A stretch of 64,000 bases of DNA from Amycolatopsis endophytica (GTDB lineage: Bacteria > Actinomycetota > Actinomycetes > Mycobacteriales > Pseudonocardiaceae), in assembly GCF_013410405.1 (NCBI RefSeq), contig NZ_JACCFK010000001.1, forward strand, positions 4,030,001-4,094,000. The letters are read 5' to 3'. Shown piece by piece: positions 35,724 to 45,146 of this stretch. A program made the translations under genes and the position numbers. Positions within the stretch are counted from its first letter, which is position 1. Each line of letters opens with the position of its first letter. The notes under the pieces were generated by a model. That model was not told the DNA's origin, ran no database searches, and worked only from the letters and a program-made list of their open reading frames with translations.

Positions 35724-37006
35724 AGAAACTGATCATCGGCGTGCACCCGAACGAGAACGCCATGCGGACCGAGAACCCGAACATCCCCTGGAGCGCCGGG
35801 GAAATCGCCCGCGACGCGGCCGCCGCCCGTGCCGCGGGCGCGGCGGTGATGCACTTTCACGCGCGCACCCCCGACGGCGGCGCCGACCACAGCGCCGCCG
35901 CGTACGCCGCGGCCATGCGCACCATCCGCGAGCGCACCGACATCCTGCTGGCGCCCTCGCTCGCGAACGCGCCCGGGGCCACGATCGACGAACGGCTCGC
36001 CAACGTCGTGGACAACGCCGGTGACCCGATGACGCGTGCGGACTTCCTCGCCGTCGACGCCGGCTGCGCGAACCTCGACCGGTACGACTGGGCGGCGCAC
36101 GAGTTCACGAGCACCGGCAAGGTGTTCGTCAACGACACCGCCGGGATCCAGCAGGTCCTGCGCACCGCCCGCGAGATCGGCATGAAGCCGTTGCTGGCCT
36201 CGTTCAACGTCAGCTGGACCCGCGGCATCGCGGCGCTGCTCGACTCCGGCGCGATCGACGAACCGGCGTTCCTGCTGCTGGTACTGGGCGGACCGGAGTT
36301 CGTCGCCGCCCACCCCGGCACCAGGGCCGGGCTCGAAGCGCAGCTCGCGTTCCTGCCCGAAGATCGGCGCATCGAGTGGGCGGTGAGCGTGCACGCGGGC
36401 AACGTCCTCGACGTCGCGGGCTTCGCGATCGACCGCGGCGGGCACGTCGCGATCGGGCTCGGCGACCACCCCCACCTCGAACTCGGTGCGCCGACCAACG
36501 CCGACCTCGTCGCCAGGGTCGCCGACCTCGCCCGCGAACGCGGCCGGGACGTCGCCACACCCGCGGAAGCCGCGGAGATGCTGGGAATGCCGCCGGCGCG
36601 GCCGCGGATCGTGCTCAACGGCGGCGGTCCCCGGGTGAGCGTGATGGACTCCGTGTCCTACGCCTCCACCGCCGACGCCGGCCACGTCATCGTCACCGGA
36701 TCGCACGGCGGCACCAGCGCGGGCGAGTACGCGCGCCAGTTCGGCGTGTCCTGCCTGGTCGCCAACGACGCCGGGTTCGGCAAGAACGACGCCGGAATCG
36801 CCGGACTGAAGGAGATCGACGCCGCGGGCATCGCCGGAATCGCCGTCGGCCACGACACCGCCCGCATCGGTGACGGCACCGACGTGTGGGAACACGGCGT
36901 GATCACCTTCGTCAACGACACCGCGCGCCGCCAGGGGTTCCGCGTCGGCGCGCGCCTGCGGGACGACATCGTCCGCATCACCCGAGGGGAGCCACGCGCA
37001 TGCTGA
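35720..37006 (+). CDS. BKACE (beta-keto acid cleavage enzyme) fused to unassigned C-terminal domain
   Basis: Residues 1-285 are a beta-keto acid cleavage enzyme with the metal pair in MHFHARTPDGG; members condense a beta-keto acid with acetyl-CoA to give acetoacetate and a new CoA ester. The usual glutamate of the GLED motif is replaced (GLGDHPHLEL). Residues from about 300 form a second domain with SHGGTSAGEYA, LVANDAGFGKNDAGIAGL and DVWEHGVITFVND, which I cannot assign. The next gene encodes the same domain alone. GTGA overlap at the start, overlapping stop at the end. Confidence 0.85.
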   Translation: MKKLIIGVHPNENAMRTENPNIPWSAGEIARDAAAARAAGAAVMHFHARTPDGGADHSAAAYAAAMRTIRERTDILLAPSLANAPGATIDERLANVVDNAGDPMTRADFLAVDAGCANLDRYDWAAHEFTSTGKVFVNDTAGIQQVLRTAREIGMKPLLASFNVSWTRGIAALLDSGAIDEPAFLLLVLGGPEFVAAHPGTRAGLEAQLAFLPEDRRIEWAVSVHAGNVLDVAGFAIDRGGHVAIGLGDHPHLELGAPTNADLVARVADLARERGRDVATPAEAAEMLGMPPARPRIVLNGGGPRVSVMDSVSYASTADAGHVIVTGSHGGTSAGEYARQFGVSCLVANDAGFGKNDAGIAGLKEIDAAGIAGIAVGHDTARIGDGTDVWEHGVITFVNDTARRQGFRVGARLRDDIVRITRGEPRAC

Positions 37007-37401
37007 GGAAGGTCGTGCACACCGGTCCGCGGCGGTCCGTCATCGTCATGGACAGCCTGTCCCAAGTGGAGGACGCCGACCGGGACCAGGTCGTGGTCGC
37101 CGCGTCGAACGGGGGAGCGGCCTCCGGCGCGGCCGCGCGCCGCGTCGGCCTCGGTTGCGTCGTGCTCAACGACGCCGGGATCGGCAAGGACCGGGCCGGC
37201 ATCGCCGGGGTCGTCTCGCTCGATGACGCCGGCATCCCCGCGGTCGCGGTCAGCCACACCTCCGCCGAAATCAGCAACGGGATCGACACGTGGGAAAACG
37301 GGGTGGTCTCGTTCGTCAACGGGACCGCCGCACGGGCCGGGTTCGCCGTCGGTGACCGGGTCCGCGACGCGGTGATGCGGTTCGTCGAGGCCGGGCGATG
37401 A
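37000..37401 (+). CDS. Free-standing copy of the unassigned BKACE-linked domain
   Basis: This 133-residue protein aligns along its whole length with the C-terminal part of the preceding fusion: VIVMDSLS against VSVMDSVS, VLNDAGIGKDRAGIAGV against VANDAGFGKNDAGIAGL, and DTWENGVVSFVNGTA against DVWEHGVITFVNDTA. No known enzyme motif or membrane segment is visible. The repeated NDAG-x-GK and H-x-(T/S)-A motifs suggest a ligand-binding or catalytic fold. Start ATG overlaps the fusion's stop. Confidence 0.8.
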   Translation: MLRKVVHTGPRRSVIVMDSLSQVEDADRDQVVVAASNGGAASGAAARRVGLGCVVLNDAGIGKDRAGIAGVVSLDDAGIPAVAVSHTSAEISNGIDTWENGVVSFVNGTAARAGFAVGDRVRDAVMRFVEAGR

Positions 37402-38285
37402 GCGGGCGCAAGGTCATCATCACCGTCGCCCCCACCGGCGGACTGGCCACGAAACGCGACAACCCCCACCTCCCCACCCAGCCCGAAGCGATCGCCGCGG
37501 ATGTCCGCCGGTGCTACGAGGCGGGCGCGAGCATCGCCGCCCTGCACGCCCGCCGCCCCGACGACGAGGCGACCTGCGACCCGACCGTGTACCGGAAGAT
37601 CAACGACCTGATCCGGGAACGCTGCGACATCGTGCTCAACAACTCCACCGGCGGTGGGATCAACGGCGACCTGGTCGCGTGGAACGACGCCGGCTACCAC
37701 GAGGTCAGCTGGCCCGAGCGGCTGCGCGGCCTCGACGGGGGCGCCGAGATGTGCACGCTCGACGCGATGACCTGTTTCGCCTCCGTCGCCGGACGCGAGA
37801 CGCTGCTCGCGACGCCGCCCTCGCGCGGACGCGAACTCGCCCGGCTGATGCGCGAGAAGGGCATCAAACCCGAATGGGAGGCGTTCAGCCCCACCCACCT
37901 CGTGCAGGAGGTGGCCACGCTCATCGGCGAGGGCTACGACCGGCCGCCCTACTTCGTCAACCTCGTGCTCGGTCTGCACACCGTGTTCCAGGGCGCCATG
38001 CCCTACTCGCCGAAAGCGGTGCAGGACATGGTGAACCTGCTGCCCGAGCACAGCATCTTCACCGTGAGCGCGGCCGGCGACTGCCAGACCGAGGCGCTCA
38101 CCCAGGCCCTGTTGCTGGGCGGGCACGTGCGCGTCGGGCTCGAGGACAACCTGTGGCTCGAGCCCGGCGAGCCCGGCACCAACCTCGCCTTCGTCGAACG
38201 GATCGTGCGCATCGTGCGCGAACTGGGCATGGAACCGGCGACGGCGGCCGAAGCGCGCGCGATGCTCGGGCTGGGGCGGCCGTGA
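37398..38285 (+). CDS. Second BKACE-family protein
   Basis: This 295-residue member of the beta-keto acid cleavage family starts KVIITVAPTGGLATKRDNPHLP and has LNNSTGGG, PEWEAFSPTHL and VRVGLEDNLWLEPGE. The GLED glutamate is kept, but the metal pair is changed: AALHARRPDD has Ala where the first histidine of HxHAR normally sits. Function may differ from standard Kce. It overlaps its neighbours by ATGA and GTGA. Confidence 0.85.
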   Translation: MSGRKVIITVAPTGGLATKRDNPHLPTQPEAIAADVRRCYEAGASIAALHARRPDDEATCDPTVYRKINDLIRERCDIVLNNSTGGGINGDLVAWNDAGYHEVSWPERLRGLDGGAEMCTLDAMTCFASVAGRETLLATPPSRGRELARLMREKGIKPEWEAFSPTHLVQEVATLIGEGYDRPPYFVNLVLGLHTVFQGAMPYSPKAVQDMVNLLPEHSIFTVSAAGDCQTEALTQALLLGGHVRVGLEDNLWLEPGEPGTNLAFVERIVRIVRELGMEPATAAEARAMLGLGRP

Positions 38286-39985
38286 GCGCCGGGCTGCGGT
38301 CGCGGGACTGGTTCGGGCCGCGCGACGTCAACGGCTTCGCCGCCCGGTCCTGGATGAAGAACCAGGGCCTCCCGCCACGGATGTTCGACGGCAGGCCGGT
38401 GATCGGGATCTGCAACACCTGGTCCGAGCTGACCCCGTGCAACGCCCACCTGCGCGACCTCGCCGAGCACGTCAAGCGCGGCGTGTACGAGGCGGGCGGC
38501 TTCCCCGTCGAGTTCCCGGTGATGTCGCTGGGGGAGACGCTGCTGAGGCCGACGAGCATGCTGTTCCGCAACCTGGTCAGCATGGACGTCGAGGAGTCGA
38601 TCCGCGCCAACCCGCTCGACGGGGTGGTGCTGCTGTGCGGGTGCGACAAGACGACCCCGGCGCTGCTCATGGGCGCGGCCAGCTGCGACCTGCCCGCGCT
38701 CGTGGTGTCCGGCGGGCCGATGCTCACCGGGCGGTTCCGGGGACGGCAGCTCGGTTCCGGCACCGCGGTGTTCGCCATGTCGGAGGAGGTCCGTGCGGGC
38801 CGGATGCCGGCCGCGGGCTTCGCCGAGGCCGAGTCATGCATGTCCCGTTCGGCCGGGCACTGCAACACGATGGGGACGGCGTCGACCATGGCCGCGCTCG
38901 TCGAAGCGCTCGGGATGGGGTTGCCCGGCAACGCCGCCATCCCGGCGGTCGACTCCCGGCGGCGCGTGCTCGCCCAGGACGCCGGGGTGCGGATCGTGCA
39001 GATGGTGCACGAGGACCTGCGGATGTCGCGCGTGCTGACGCGGGCGGCCTTCGAGAACGCGATCCGCGCCAACGCCGCGATCGGCGGCTCCACCAACGCA
39101 GTGATCCACCTGCTCGCGCTCGCCGGCCGGGCCGAGGTGCCGCTGGAGCTGGCCGACTTCGACCGGCTCGGGCACGACGTCCCGCTGTTCACCGACCTGC
39201 TCCCGTCCGGCCGCTTCCTCATGGAGGACTTCTTCGAGGCCGGCGGCATGCCTGCCGTGCTGCGCGCGATGGGTGACCTGCTCGACGGCAGCGCGCTGAC
39301 CGTCACCGGCCGGACGCTGGGGGAGAACATCGCCGGCGCGCCGTGCTGGAACCCGGAGGTGATCCGTGAGGTGAAACCGGCGGCGGGGATCGCCGTGCTG
39401 CGCGGCAACCTCGCGCCGGACGGCGCCGTGATCAAACCGTCGGCCGCCTCGCCCGAGCTGCTCCGGCACCGCGGGCGGGCCGTGGTGTTCGACAGCGTCG
39501 AGGAGCTGGCCGACCGGATCGACGATCCGGACCTCGACGTCGACGAAACGAGTGTGCTGGTCCTGCGGGGCGCCGGACCGCGCGGGTACCCGGGGATGCC
39601 CGAGGTGGGCAACCTGCCGCTGCCGAAACGCTTGCTGGCCAAGGGGATCACGGACATGGTGCGGATCTCCGACGCCCGGATGAGCGGCACGGCCTACGGC
39701 ACCGTGGTGCTGCACGTCGCCCCGGAGTCCGCTGCCGGCGGGCCGCTCGCGTTGGTCCGGACCGGCGACTTCATCGAACTCGACGTGCCGGGGCGCAGGC
39801 TCCACCTCGACCTCGGCGACGACGAACTGGCCGCACGACGGGCGGCGTGGTCACCGCCACCGCCCGTCGTGGACGGTGGCTACCAGCGGCTCTACGTCGA
39901 CCACGTCCAGCAGGCCGACCGCGGCGCCGATCTGGACATCCTCACCGGCCGCCGGGGCGCGGTGGTGCGGCGCGACAACCACTGA
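38282..39985 (+). CDS. IlvD/Edd-family dehydratase (sugar-acid type)
   Basis: This 567-residue iron-sulfur dehydratase carries the three cluster cysteines in [29 protein letters not shown] and [12 protein letters not shown], plus the C-terminal [18 protein letters not shown]. The layout is like L-arabonate or other sugar-acid dehydratases rather than true IlvD. It would turn a 2,3-dihydroxy acid into a 2-oxo-3-deoxy acid, a natural precursor for the aldolase at the end of the cluster. Confidence 0.93.
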   Translation: MSAGLRSRDWFGPRDVNGFAARSWMKNQGLPPRMFDGRPVIGICNTWSELTPCNAHLRDLAEHVKRGVYEAGGFPVEFPVMSLGETLLRPTSMLFRNLVSMDVEESIRANPLDGVVLLCGCDKTTPALLMGAASCDLPALVVSGGPMLTGRFRGRQLGSGTAVFAMSEEVRAGRMPAAGFAEAESCMSRSAGHCNTMGTASTMAALVEALGMGLPGNAAIPAVDSRRRVLAQDAGVRIVQMVHEDLRMSRVLTRAAFENAIRANAAIGGSTNAVIHLLALAGRAEVPLELADFDRLGHDVPLFTDLLPSGRFLMEDFFEAGGMPAVLRAMGDLLDGSALTVTGRTLGENIAGAPCWNPEVIREVKPAAGIAVLRGNLAPDGAVIKPSAASPELLRHRGRAVVFDSVEELADRIDDPDLDVDETSVLVLRGAGPRGYPGMPEVGNLPLPKRLLAKGITDMVRISDARMSGTAYGTVVLHVAPESAAGGPLALVRTGDFIELDVPGRRLHLDLGDDELAARRAAWSPPPPVVDGGYQRLYVDHVQQADRGADLDILTGRRGAVVRRDNH

Positions 39986-39998
39986 AGCGGAGGACCCT

Positions 39999-40742
39999 GT
40001 GAGTACACGCATCGCCGTCGTGACCGGCGCGGGATCCGGCCTCGGCCGGGCGATCAGCCACGCCCTGTCCGCCGACGGGTGGACCGTCGTGCTCGCCGGC
40101 CGCCGCGCCGGCGCCCTGCGGGACACAGCGGCGGCCAGTGGCGGCACGGCGGTTGCCGTGCCCGCCGACGTCAGCGACCCAGGCTCGGTCCGTGCGCTGT
40201 TCGACGAGGTCGGCCGCCGGTTCGGGCGGATCGACCTGCTGGTCAACAACGCCGGCACCACCGGCGCCGCCGTCTCGCTCGAAGACCTCCCGCTCAGCAC
40301 GTGGCAGTCCTGTGTGGACACCAACCTGACCGGATCCTTCCTCTGCGCCCAGGCGGCCTTCCGCATGATGCGCGACCAGCGGCCGCGGGGCGGGCGCATC
40401 ATCAACAACGGCTCGATCTCGGCGCACAGCCCGCGGCCGCACAGCATCGCCTACACGGCGACGAAACACGCGATCACCGGGCTGACGAAATCGCTGTCGC
40501 TGGACGGGCGGCCGCACGGCATCGCCTGCGGCCAGATCGACATCGGCAACGCCGCGACCGACATGACGAGCGGCATGAGCGGCGGCGTCCCCCAGGCCGA
40601 CGGCTCGGTGCGCCCGGAACCCACGATGGACGCCCGCCACGTCGCCGGCGCCGTCGTGCACATGGCGAACCTCCCGCTGGACGCGAACATCCAGTTCCTC
40701 ACCGTCATGGCAACGACGATGCCCTTCATCGGCCGCGGCTAA
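39999..40742 (+). CDS. Short-chain dehydrogenase/reductase
   Basis: This SDR of 247 residues has [10 protein letters not shown] for cofactor binding, [17 protein letters not shown] and YTATKHA as the active site. Its C-terminus ([27 protein letters not shown]) is of the actinobacterial type that lacks the usual GG tail. GTG at 39999 has GCGGAGG upstream. It closes the rightward operon; its stop overlaps the end of the IclR gene on the other strand. Confidence 0.9.
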   Translation: MSTRIAVVTGAGSGLGRAISHALSADGWTVVLAGRRAGALRDTAAASGGTAVAVPADVSDPGSVRALFDEVGRRFGRIDLLVNNAGTTGAAVSLEDLPLSTWQSCVDTNLTGSFLCAQAAFRMMRDQRPRGGRIINNGSISAHSPRPHSIAYTATKHAITGLTKSLSLDGRPHGIACGQIDIGNAATDMTSGMSGGVPQADGSVRPEPTMDARHVAGAVVHMANLPLDANIQFLTVMATTMPFIGRG

Positions 40743-41530
40743 CGTCGCTCGCGGAGGCCGGTGTGGGCGCGGGAAAGCTCGCGGGACACCGCCAGCGCCC
40801 CCGCGCGCACCGCGGCGTCGACCCGCGCCAGGTTGATCCGGCCGGCCAGCCCCGAAACGCTGAGCGCGCCGGCGACCTCGCCGTCCGGGCCCAGCACTGG
40901 TGAGGCGACCGCCATCACGCCGGGAAAGGACTCCTGCCGGTCGTAGGCGACGCCGCGCTGGCGGATGCGCGCCAGCTCCTCCCGCAGCGCCTCCGGCTCG
41001 GTGATCGTGTTCTCCGTCAGCCTGGTCAGCCCGTCCGCGACCACGGCTTCGACCACGTCGGCCCCGGCGAACGCCAGGATCGCCTTCCCGCTGCAACTCG
41101 CGTGCGCCGGCCAGCGCCCGCCGATCCGCGACGGCACCCGCGGCCCGTCCTTGCCGCGCAGGACCTCGACGTACAGCACCTCCCGGTCGACGAGCACCGC
41201 CGTGCCGACGTTCTGGCGCGTCGCCTCGCGCAAGTCCGACATGTACGGCCGGGCGGCGTCGGCCAGGCCGCGCGGTCGCGGCACCAGCTGCCCGAGTTCG
41301 AAGAACATCAGGCCCAGCCGCAACGCCCTCCCGTCCCGCTCCAGGTAACCGCACCGCACCAGTTCGGCGACCAGCCGGTGCGCGGTCGACCGCGGCAGCC
41401 CGGTGCGCTCGATGAGCTCCCGCGTGGTCAGGATCCCCGTGGAGCCTTGGAAAGCGTTGAGCAGAACCCCGGCCCTGCCGATCCCCGAGATCTCGCCGGC
41501 GTCTCGATGAGTGGGACTCACACGTTGCAT
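40739..41530 (-). CDS. IclR-family transcriptional regulator
   Basis: This 263-residue regulator has an N-terminal winged helix ([34 protein letters not shown]) and an IclR effector domain ([50 protein letters not shown]). It is divergent from the aldehyde dehydrogenase-aldolase pair, with only 55 bases between, and is likely to control them and perhaps the MFS operon. ATG at 41530 or GTG at 41521 may start it. Confidence 0.92.
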   Translation of the reverse strand: MQRVSPTHRDAGEISGIGRAGVLLNAFQGSTGILTTRELIERTGLPRSTAHRLVAELVRCGYLERDGRALRLGLMFFELGQLVPRPRGLADAARPYMSDLREATRQNVGTAVLVDREVLYVEVLRGKDGPRVPSRIGGRWPAHASCSGKAILAFAGADVVEAVVADGLTRLTENTITEPEALREELARIRQRGVAYDRQESFPGVMAVASPVLGPDGEVAGALSVSGLAGRINLARVDAAVRAGALAVSRELSRAHTGLRERR

Positions 41531-41544
41531 CCTTCCCCGTCCGG

Positions 41545-41558
41545 TGGAGGAATGTCCA
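41545..41558. promoter_or_regulatory. Possible IclR operator
   Basis: TGGAGGAATGTCCA has inverted TGGA/TCCA arms around six bases, inside the 55-base gap between iclR and the acylating dehydrogenase gene. Position suits autoregulation and divergent control. Confidence 0.35.
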
Positions 41559-41585
41559 GGAGCAAGACTGGAAGGAGAAGCCGGA

Positions 41586-42464
41586 ATGCCGAAGGCCACC
41601 GCCGCGATCGTCGGATCGGGCAACATCGGTACGGATCTGCTCTGCAAACTGCGCCGGTCCGGGGCCGTCGAAGCGCGGTACATGGTCGGGATCGACCCCG
41701 CGAGCGAGGGCCTCGCACGTGCCCGCGCGTTCGGGCTGGAGACCTCCGCCGACGGCGTCGACTGGCTGCTGTCCCGGCCCGAACCGCCGGACCTGGTCTT
41801 CGAAGCCACCTCCGCCAAGGTGCACGCCCTCGCCGCGCCGCGCTATGCCGAAGCCGGGATCCGCGCAATCGACCTCACGCCCGCGTCGGTCGGTCCCTAC
41901 GTGGTGCCCGCGGTCAACCTCGACGAGCACCTCGATGCCCCCAACGTCAACATGGTCAGCTGCGCCGGACAGGCCACCATCCCGATCCTCGCGGCGATCA
42001 ACACGGCCGCGGACGTCTCCTACGGCGAGATCGTCGCGGCGATCGCCAGCGCGAGCGCGGGCCCGGGCACGCGGCAGAACCTCAGCGAGTTCAGCGAGAA
42101 GACCAGCCGCGCGCTGGCCGCCGTCGCCGGAGCCGACCGCGCCAAGGCGATCTCGGTGATCAACCCCGCGGAGCCGCCGATGCTGATGCGCGACACCGTG
42201 TACGCGCGGGTGCGGCGGCCGGACGCCGCGCGGACCGAGCAGGCGGTGCGGGACATGGTGGCCCGGGTGCAGCAGTACGTGCCCGGCTACCGGCTCCGGT
42301 TCTTCGAAGCCGAGGGCGACCTGGTCACCGTCATGCTCGAAGTGGAAGGCGCGGGCGACTTCCTGCCCGCCTACGCCGGGAACCTGGACATCATCACCGC
42401 CGCGGCCGTCCAGGTCGCGGAAGCCGTGGCCGGCAAGCTCGCCGGGGAAGGAGCAGCCGCATGA
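41586..42464 (+). CDS. Acetaldehyde dehydrogenase (acylating), DmpF/MhpF type
   Basis: This 292-residue enzyme makes an acyl-CoA from the aldehyde released by the aldolase. It shows the NAD site [12 protein letters not shown], the catalytic cysteine in [13 protein letters not shown], and [22 protein letters not shown] at 41586 has AAGGAG upstream. In known pathways this enzyme forms a channelled complex with the aldolase, which here starts at its overlapping stop. Confidence 0.95.
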   Translation: MPKATAAIVGSGNIGTDLLCKLRRSGAVEARYMVGIDPASEGLARARAFGLETSADGVDWLLSRPEPPDLVFEATSAKVHALAAPRYAEAGIRAIDLTPASVGPYVVPAVNLDEHLDAPNVNMVSCAGQATIPILAAINTAADVSYGEIVAAIASASAGPGTRQNLSEFSEKTSRALAAVAGADRAKAISVINPAEPPMLMRDTVYARVRRPDAARTEQAVRDMVARVQQYVPGYRLRFFEAEGDLVTVMLEVEGAGDFLPAYAGNLDIITAAAVQVAEAVAGKLAGEGAAA

Positions 42465-43471
42465 ACGCGGTGCGGGTCAACCTGGTCGACACGAGCCTGC
42501 GGGACGGGATGAGCAGCGTCTCGCACCAGTTCACCACCGAGCAGGTGGCCGCGGTGGCGCGCGGGCTCGACAAGGCGGGCGTCGGCACCATCGAGGTCGC
42601 GCACGGCATCGGGCTCGGCGCGTCGTCGATCCAGTACGGTTTCGCCGCCGCCACGGACGCCGAGTACGTGCGCGCCGCGGTGGACGCTGTGCGCAGCGCC
42701 GACATCGCCGTCCTCTACGTGCCCGGCATCGCCACGCTCGGCGAGCTGGACCAGGCGCGCGACGCCGGTGCGGGCACGGTGCGCGTCGCGGTGCACTGCA
42801 CCGAAGCCGACTGCGCCGAGCAGCCCATCGCCTGGGCCCGCGACCGCGGCATGCGGGTGATGAGCTTCCTGATGATGAGCCACAAACTGGGACCGGCGGA
42901 GCTCGCCGAGCAGGCGCGGAAGCTGGAAAGCTACGGCGCACAGGTGATCTACGTGGTCGACTCCGCCGGTGCCCTCGTGCCCCGCGGCGCGTCCGACCGC
43001 GTCGCCGCGCTGCGCGAAGCCGTCGGTGTTGATCTCGGTTTCCACGCGCACAACAACCTGGGCGTGGGCATCGGCAACGCGCTCGCGGCCGTCGACAGCG
43101 GGGCCCACTACATCGATGGCTCGTTGCGCGGTCTCGGCGCCAGCGCGGGCAACGCGCAGACCGAGGTGCTGGCCGCGGCGCTGGAACGGGCCGGGCACGA
43201 GACGGGGGTCGACCTGTTCGCCCTGGCCGACACCGCCGAACGCACGATGGCGCCGCTGATGAAGGAACCGCAGATCATCGACGAAACCGCGCTCATCCTG
43301 GGCTACGCCGGTGTCTACTCGACCTTCTTCCACCCGGCCAAGCGCGCGGCGCGGAAGTACGGCGTCCCGGCGCGGGAGATCCTGCTGGAACTGGGCAGGC
43401 GCGGCGTCATCGGCGGCCAGGAGGACATGATCATCGAGGTGGCGTCGGAGCTGGCGAAAACCGCTGGTTGA
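42461..43471 (+). CDS. 4-hydroxy-2-oxovalerate aldolase, DmpG/MhpE type
   Basis: This 336-residue class II aldolase splits 4-hydroxy-2-oxo acids to pyruvate and an aldehyde. It has [15 protein letters not shown] with the catalytic Arg-Asp, [13 protein letters not shown], and the metal histidines in [22 protein letters not shown] overlap with the dehydrogenase gene matches the usual complex. No meta-cleavage genes are near, so it probably serves sugar-acid rather than catechol degradation. Confidence 0.95.
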   Translation: MNAVRVNLVDTSLRDGMSSVSHQFTTEQVAAVARGLDKAGVGTIEVAHGIGLGASSIQYGFAAATDAEYVRAAVDAVRSADIAVLYVPGIATLGELDQARDAGAGTVRVAVHCTEADCAEQPIAWARDRGMRVMSFLMMSHKLGPAELAEQARKLESYGAQVIYVVDSAGALVPRGASDRVAALREAVGVDLGFHAHNNLGVGIGNALAAVDSGAHYIDGSLRGLGASAGNAQTEVLAAALERAGHETGVDLFALADTAERTMAPLMKEPQIIDETALILGYAGVYSTFFHPAKRAARKYGVPAREILLELGRRGVIGGQEDMIIEVASELAKTAG

Positions 43472-43661
43472 CCCTGCCGGGGGCGTCAGGCTGGCGTCAC
43501 CCGGTTCCTGAAGCGGCTTCGACCATCATCGGCCGGATCTGGTCTCGGTAGACCAACGGCCATAAACAAGATCTTCCGGGCATAGTCACCCAGTCAGTCA
43601 CTCGCGACGCCGGGCCGGGGTTCCGGCGGCGACCGCCGGTGAGGAGAAACCGACCTGGAAA
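43472..43661. other. Intergenic, no gene seen
   Basis: Frames lose codon bias directly after the aldolase stop and base composition becomes more mixed. A GGTCT/AGACC inverted repeat is near 43540. This is probably the end of the catabolic segment. Confidence 0.5.
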
Positions 43662-43699
43662 AGCGCCCTGACCTGGGTTTCTCCTAGATCAGGGGCGCT
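43662..43699 (-). terminator. Terminator behind second tRNA-Pro-like block
   Basis: The minus strand folds AGCGCCCCTGA against TCAGGGCGCT with one bulge, followed by TTTTCC. Its position relative to the tRNA-like block is the same as at the intact tRNA. Confidence 0.6.
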
Positions 43700-43703
43700 C
43701 TCG

Positions 43704-43740
43704 TGCCGGTCGGGCTGACAGGATTCGAACCTGCGACCCC
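43704..43740 (-). repeat. tRNA-Pro 3'-half copy (attachment-site-like repeat)
   Basis: 37 bases match the T-arm and 3' acceptor of the tRNA-Pro at 48 kb with a single difference (TTCGAAT for TTCAAAT). Upstream of it the similarity stops, so only the 3' half is present, as left by integration into a tRNA gene. Orientation is the same as the intact tRNA. Confidence 0.75.
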
Positions 43741-43934
43741 AGTCTTCAGATCTGACTCCTTCGCCCGGCCAACCTCGATCGCCCGCGGGTGACTGGGAGC
43801 TCGATGGTGTGGTGGGTTCCGGTGGTGGTCACGAGGCGCGGACCACGTTGTGGATGCACCGCCGCGGGGCGTCGAGAAAGGGGGACTCCGCGGCGGTGCC
43901 GATGAGCTGCGGCGGCACAACATCAGGCCTCGTT

Positions 43935-43953
43935 TCTTGACTTCCAATCAAGA
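43935..43953. promoter_or_regulatory. Operator 1, TCTTGA-N7-TCAAGA
   Basis: A perfect six-base inverted repeat with a seven-base spacer, 73 bases upstream of the hydrolase gene. An identical-arm copy lies 45 bases downstream. The TetR protein encoded 1.1 kb away is the likely binder. Confidence 0.65.
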
Positions 43954-43979
43954 GCGTCATAGCGTTCGCGTCAACCAGA

Positions 43980-43998
43980 TCTTGATCGCAAGTCAAGA
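43980..43998. promoter_or_regulatory. Operator 2, TCTTGA-N7-TCAAGA
   Basis: Second copy of the repeat with the same arms, spacer length and trailing GCG, ending 28 bases before the hydrolase start. Confidence 0.65.
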
Positions 43999-44026
43999 GC
44001 GGCAGGCGAGCTGAACAAGGTAGGCG

Positions 44027-45133
44027 ATGGAAACTTCGGCTGAGAAGGACAGCAACACTGTGCCGGTGCGGCGGGACGTGTGGTTTGAGTCCGGGGGCGT
44101 GCGGTGTGCGGCGTGGCTGTACATGCCGGCCGCGGAAGGCGGGCCTCGGCCGTTGGTGGTCATGGCGCACGGGTTGGGCGCGGTGCGGGAGTGGCGGCTG
44201 GACGCGTTCGCGGAGCGGTTCGCCGCGCAAGGGTGGATGGTGCTGGTGTTCGACTACCGGCACCTGGGCGCCAGCGAGGGATCTCCACGGCAGTTGCTCG
44301 ACATCGGCGACCAGCTCGACGACTGGCGGGCGGCGCTGGCCTACGGCCGGTCCCTGCCGGGGGTCGACCCGGACCGGATCGCGGTGTGGGGGACCTCGTT
44401 CGGCGGCGGGCACGTGCTGCGGATCGCCAGCGAGGACCACGGCGTGGCCGCGGTGGTGGCCCAGTGTCCGTTCACCGACGGTCCCGCGTCGTTGCTCTCC
44501 CGGTTCCGGTCCAGCCCGTTGAGCATGGCCGGGCTCGTCATCGCCGCCGTGCTCGATGTCGTCGGGTCGCTGTTCGGCGCGAAGCCCGTGCTGGCTCCGG
44601 TGGTCGGGGTGTGGTGGATGCCCGCCTTCCTGGTGTCGCCGACCGCGATCGCCGCAGCGTCCAAGCTGATACCGGCGGGGTCCCGGCTCTCGCCTCGCAC
44701 CGCCGGGGTCCTTGCCCGGATTCCAGCCGTGGGCAAGGGGCTGTCTCCGACCGTCGAGACGGGCGGACAGCCGTTCCGTCCTGGCGACACCGCTGTCGGC
44801 CGCGACACGATCTGGGGTGTCATGATGGGGCCGGACGGTGGCGGCGACAGCGCCAACGCGATCGCGGCCCGGCTTGCGTTGCGGTTGCCGCTGTACCGGC
44901 CGGGCAAGGACATCCGCAAGACCGCCGCGGCGACCCTGCTGTGCGTGTGCGACGACGACCGCGCCGCCCCGGCGCGCACCACGGCTCGCCTTGCGGCCGG
45001 GCAGGATCACGTCCAGGTCACCCACTACGACGGTGACCACTTCGACATCTACGTCGGTGACCTGTTCGAGCGTGCCGTCGCAGACCAGATCCAGTTCCTC
45101 GCAGCCCGGTTCACGGCCGTGGCGGGCCGATAG
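44027..45133 (+). CDS. Alpha/beta hydrolase
   Basis: This 368-residue protein of the dienelactone-hydrolase/COG1073 type has the oxyanion segment VVMAHGLGAVRE, FDYRHLGASEG, the nucleophile elbow AVWGTSFGGGH, aspartate in CDDDRAAPA and histidine in YDGDHFD. The length from nucleophile to acid suggests a large lid with hydrophobic helices. No signal peptide. Substrate unknown. Two operators lie upstream and the tetR gene is convergent downstream. Confidence 0.9.
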   Translation: METSAEKDSNTVPVRRDVWFESGGVRCAAWLYMPAAEGGPRPLVVMAHGLGAVREWRLDAFAERFAAQGWMVLVFDYRHLGASEGSPRQLLDIGDQLDDWRAALAYGRSLPGVDPDRIAVWGTSFGGGHVLRIASEDHGVAAVVAQCPFTDGPASLLSRFRSSPLSMAGLVIAAVLDVVGSLFGAKPVLAPVVGVWWMPAFLVSPTAIAAASKLIPAGSRLSPRTAGVLARIPAVGKGLSPTVETGGQPFRPGDTAVGRDTIWGVMMGPDGGGDSANAIAARLALRLPLYRPGKDIRKTAAATLLCVCDDDRAAPARTTARLAAGQDHVQVTHYDGDHFDIYVGDLFERAVADQIQFLAARFTAVAGR

Positions 45134-45146
45134 CGGGCCCGCTCCA

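Noticed and set aside
38282..39985. Branched-chain dihydroxyacid dehydratase IlvD
   Set aside because: The [10 protein letters not shown] start and overall layout are those of the sugar-acid dehydratase branch, and the cluster is catabolic.
43704..43790. A functional tRNA at the second copy
   Set aside because: Similarity stops before the anticodon arm, the possible loop lacks U33, and no 5' acceptor strand is present.
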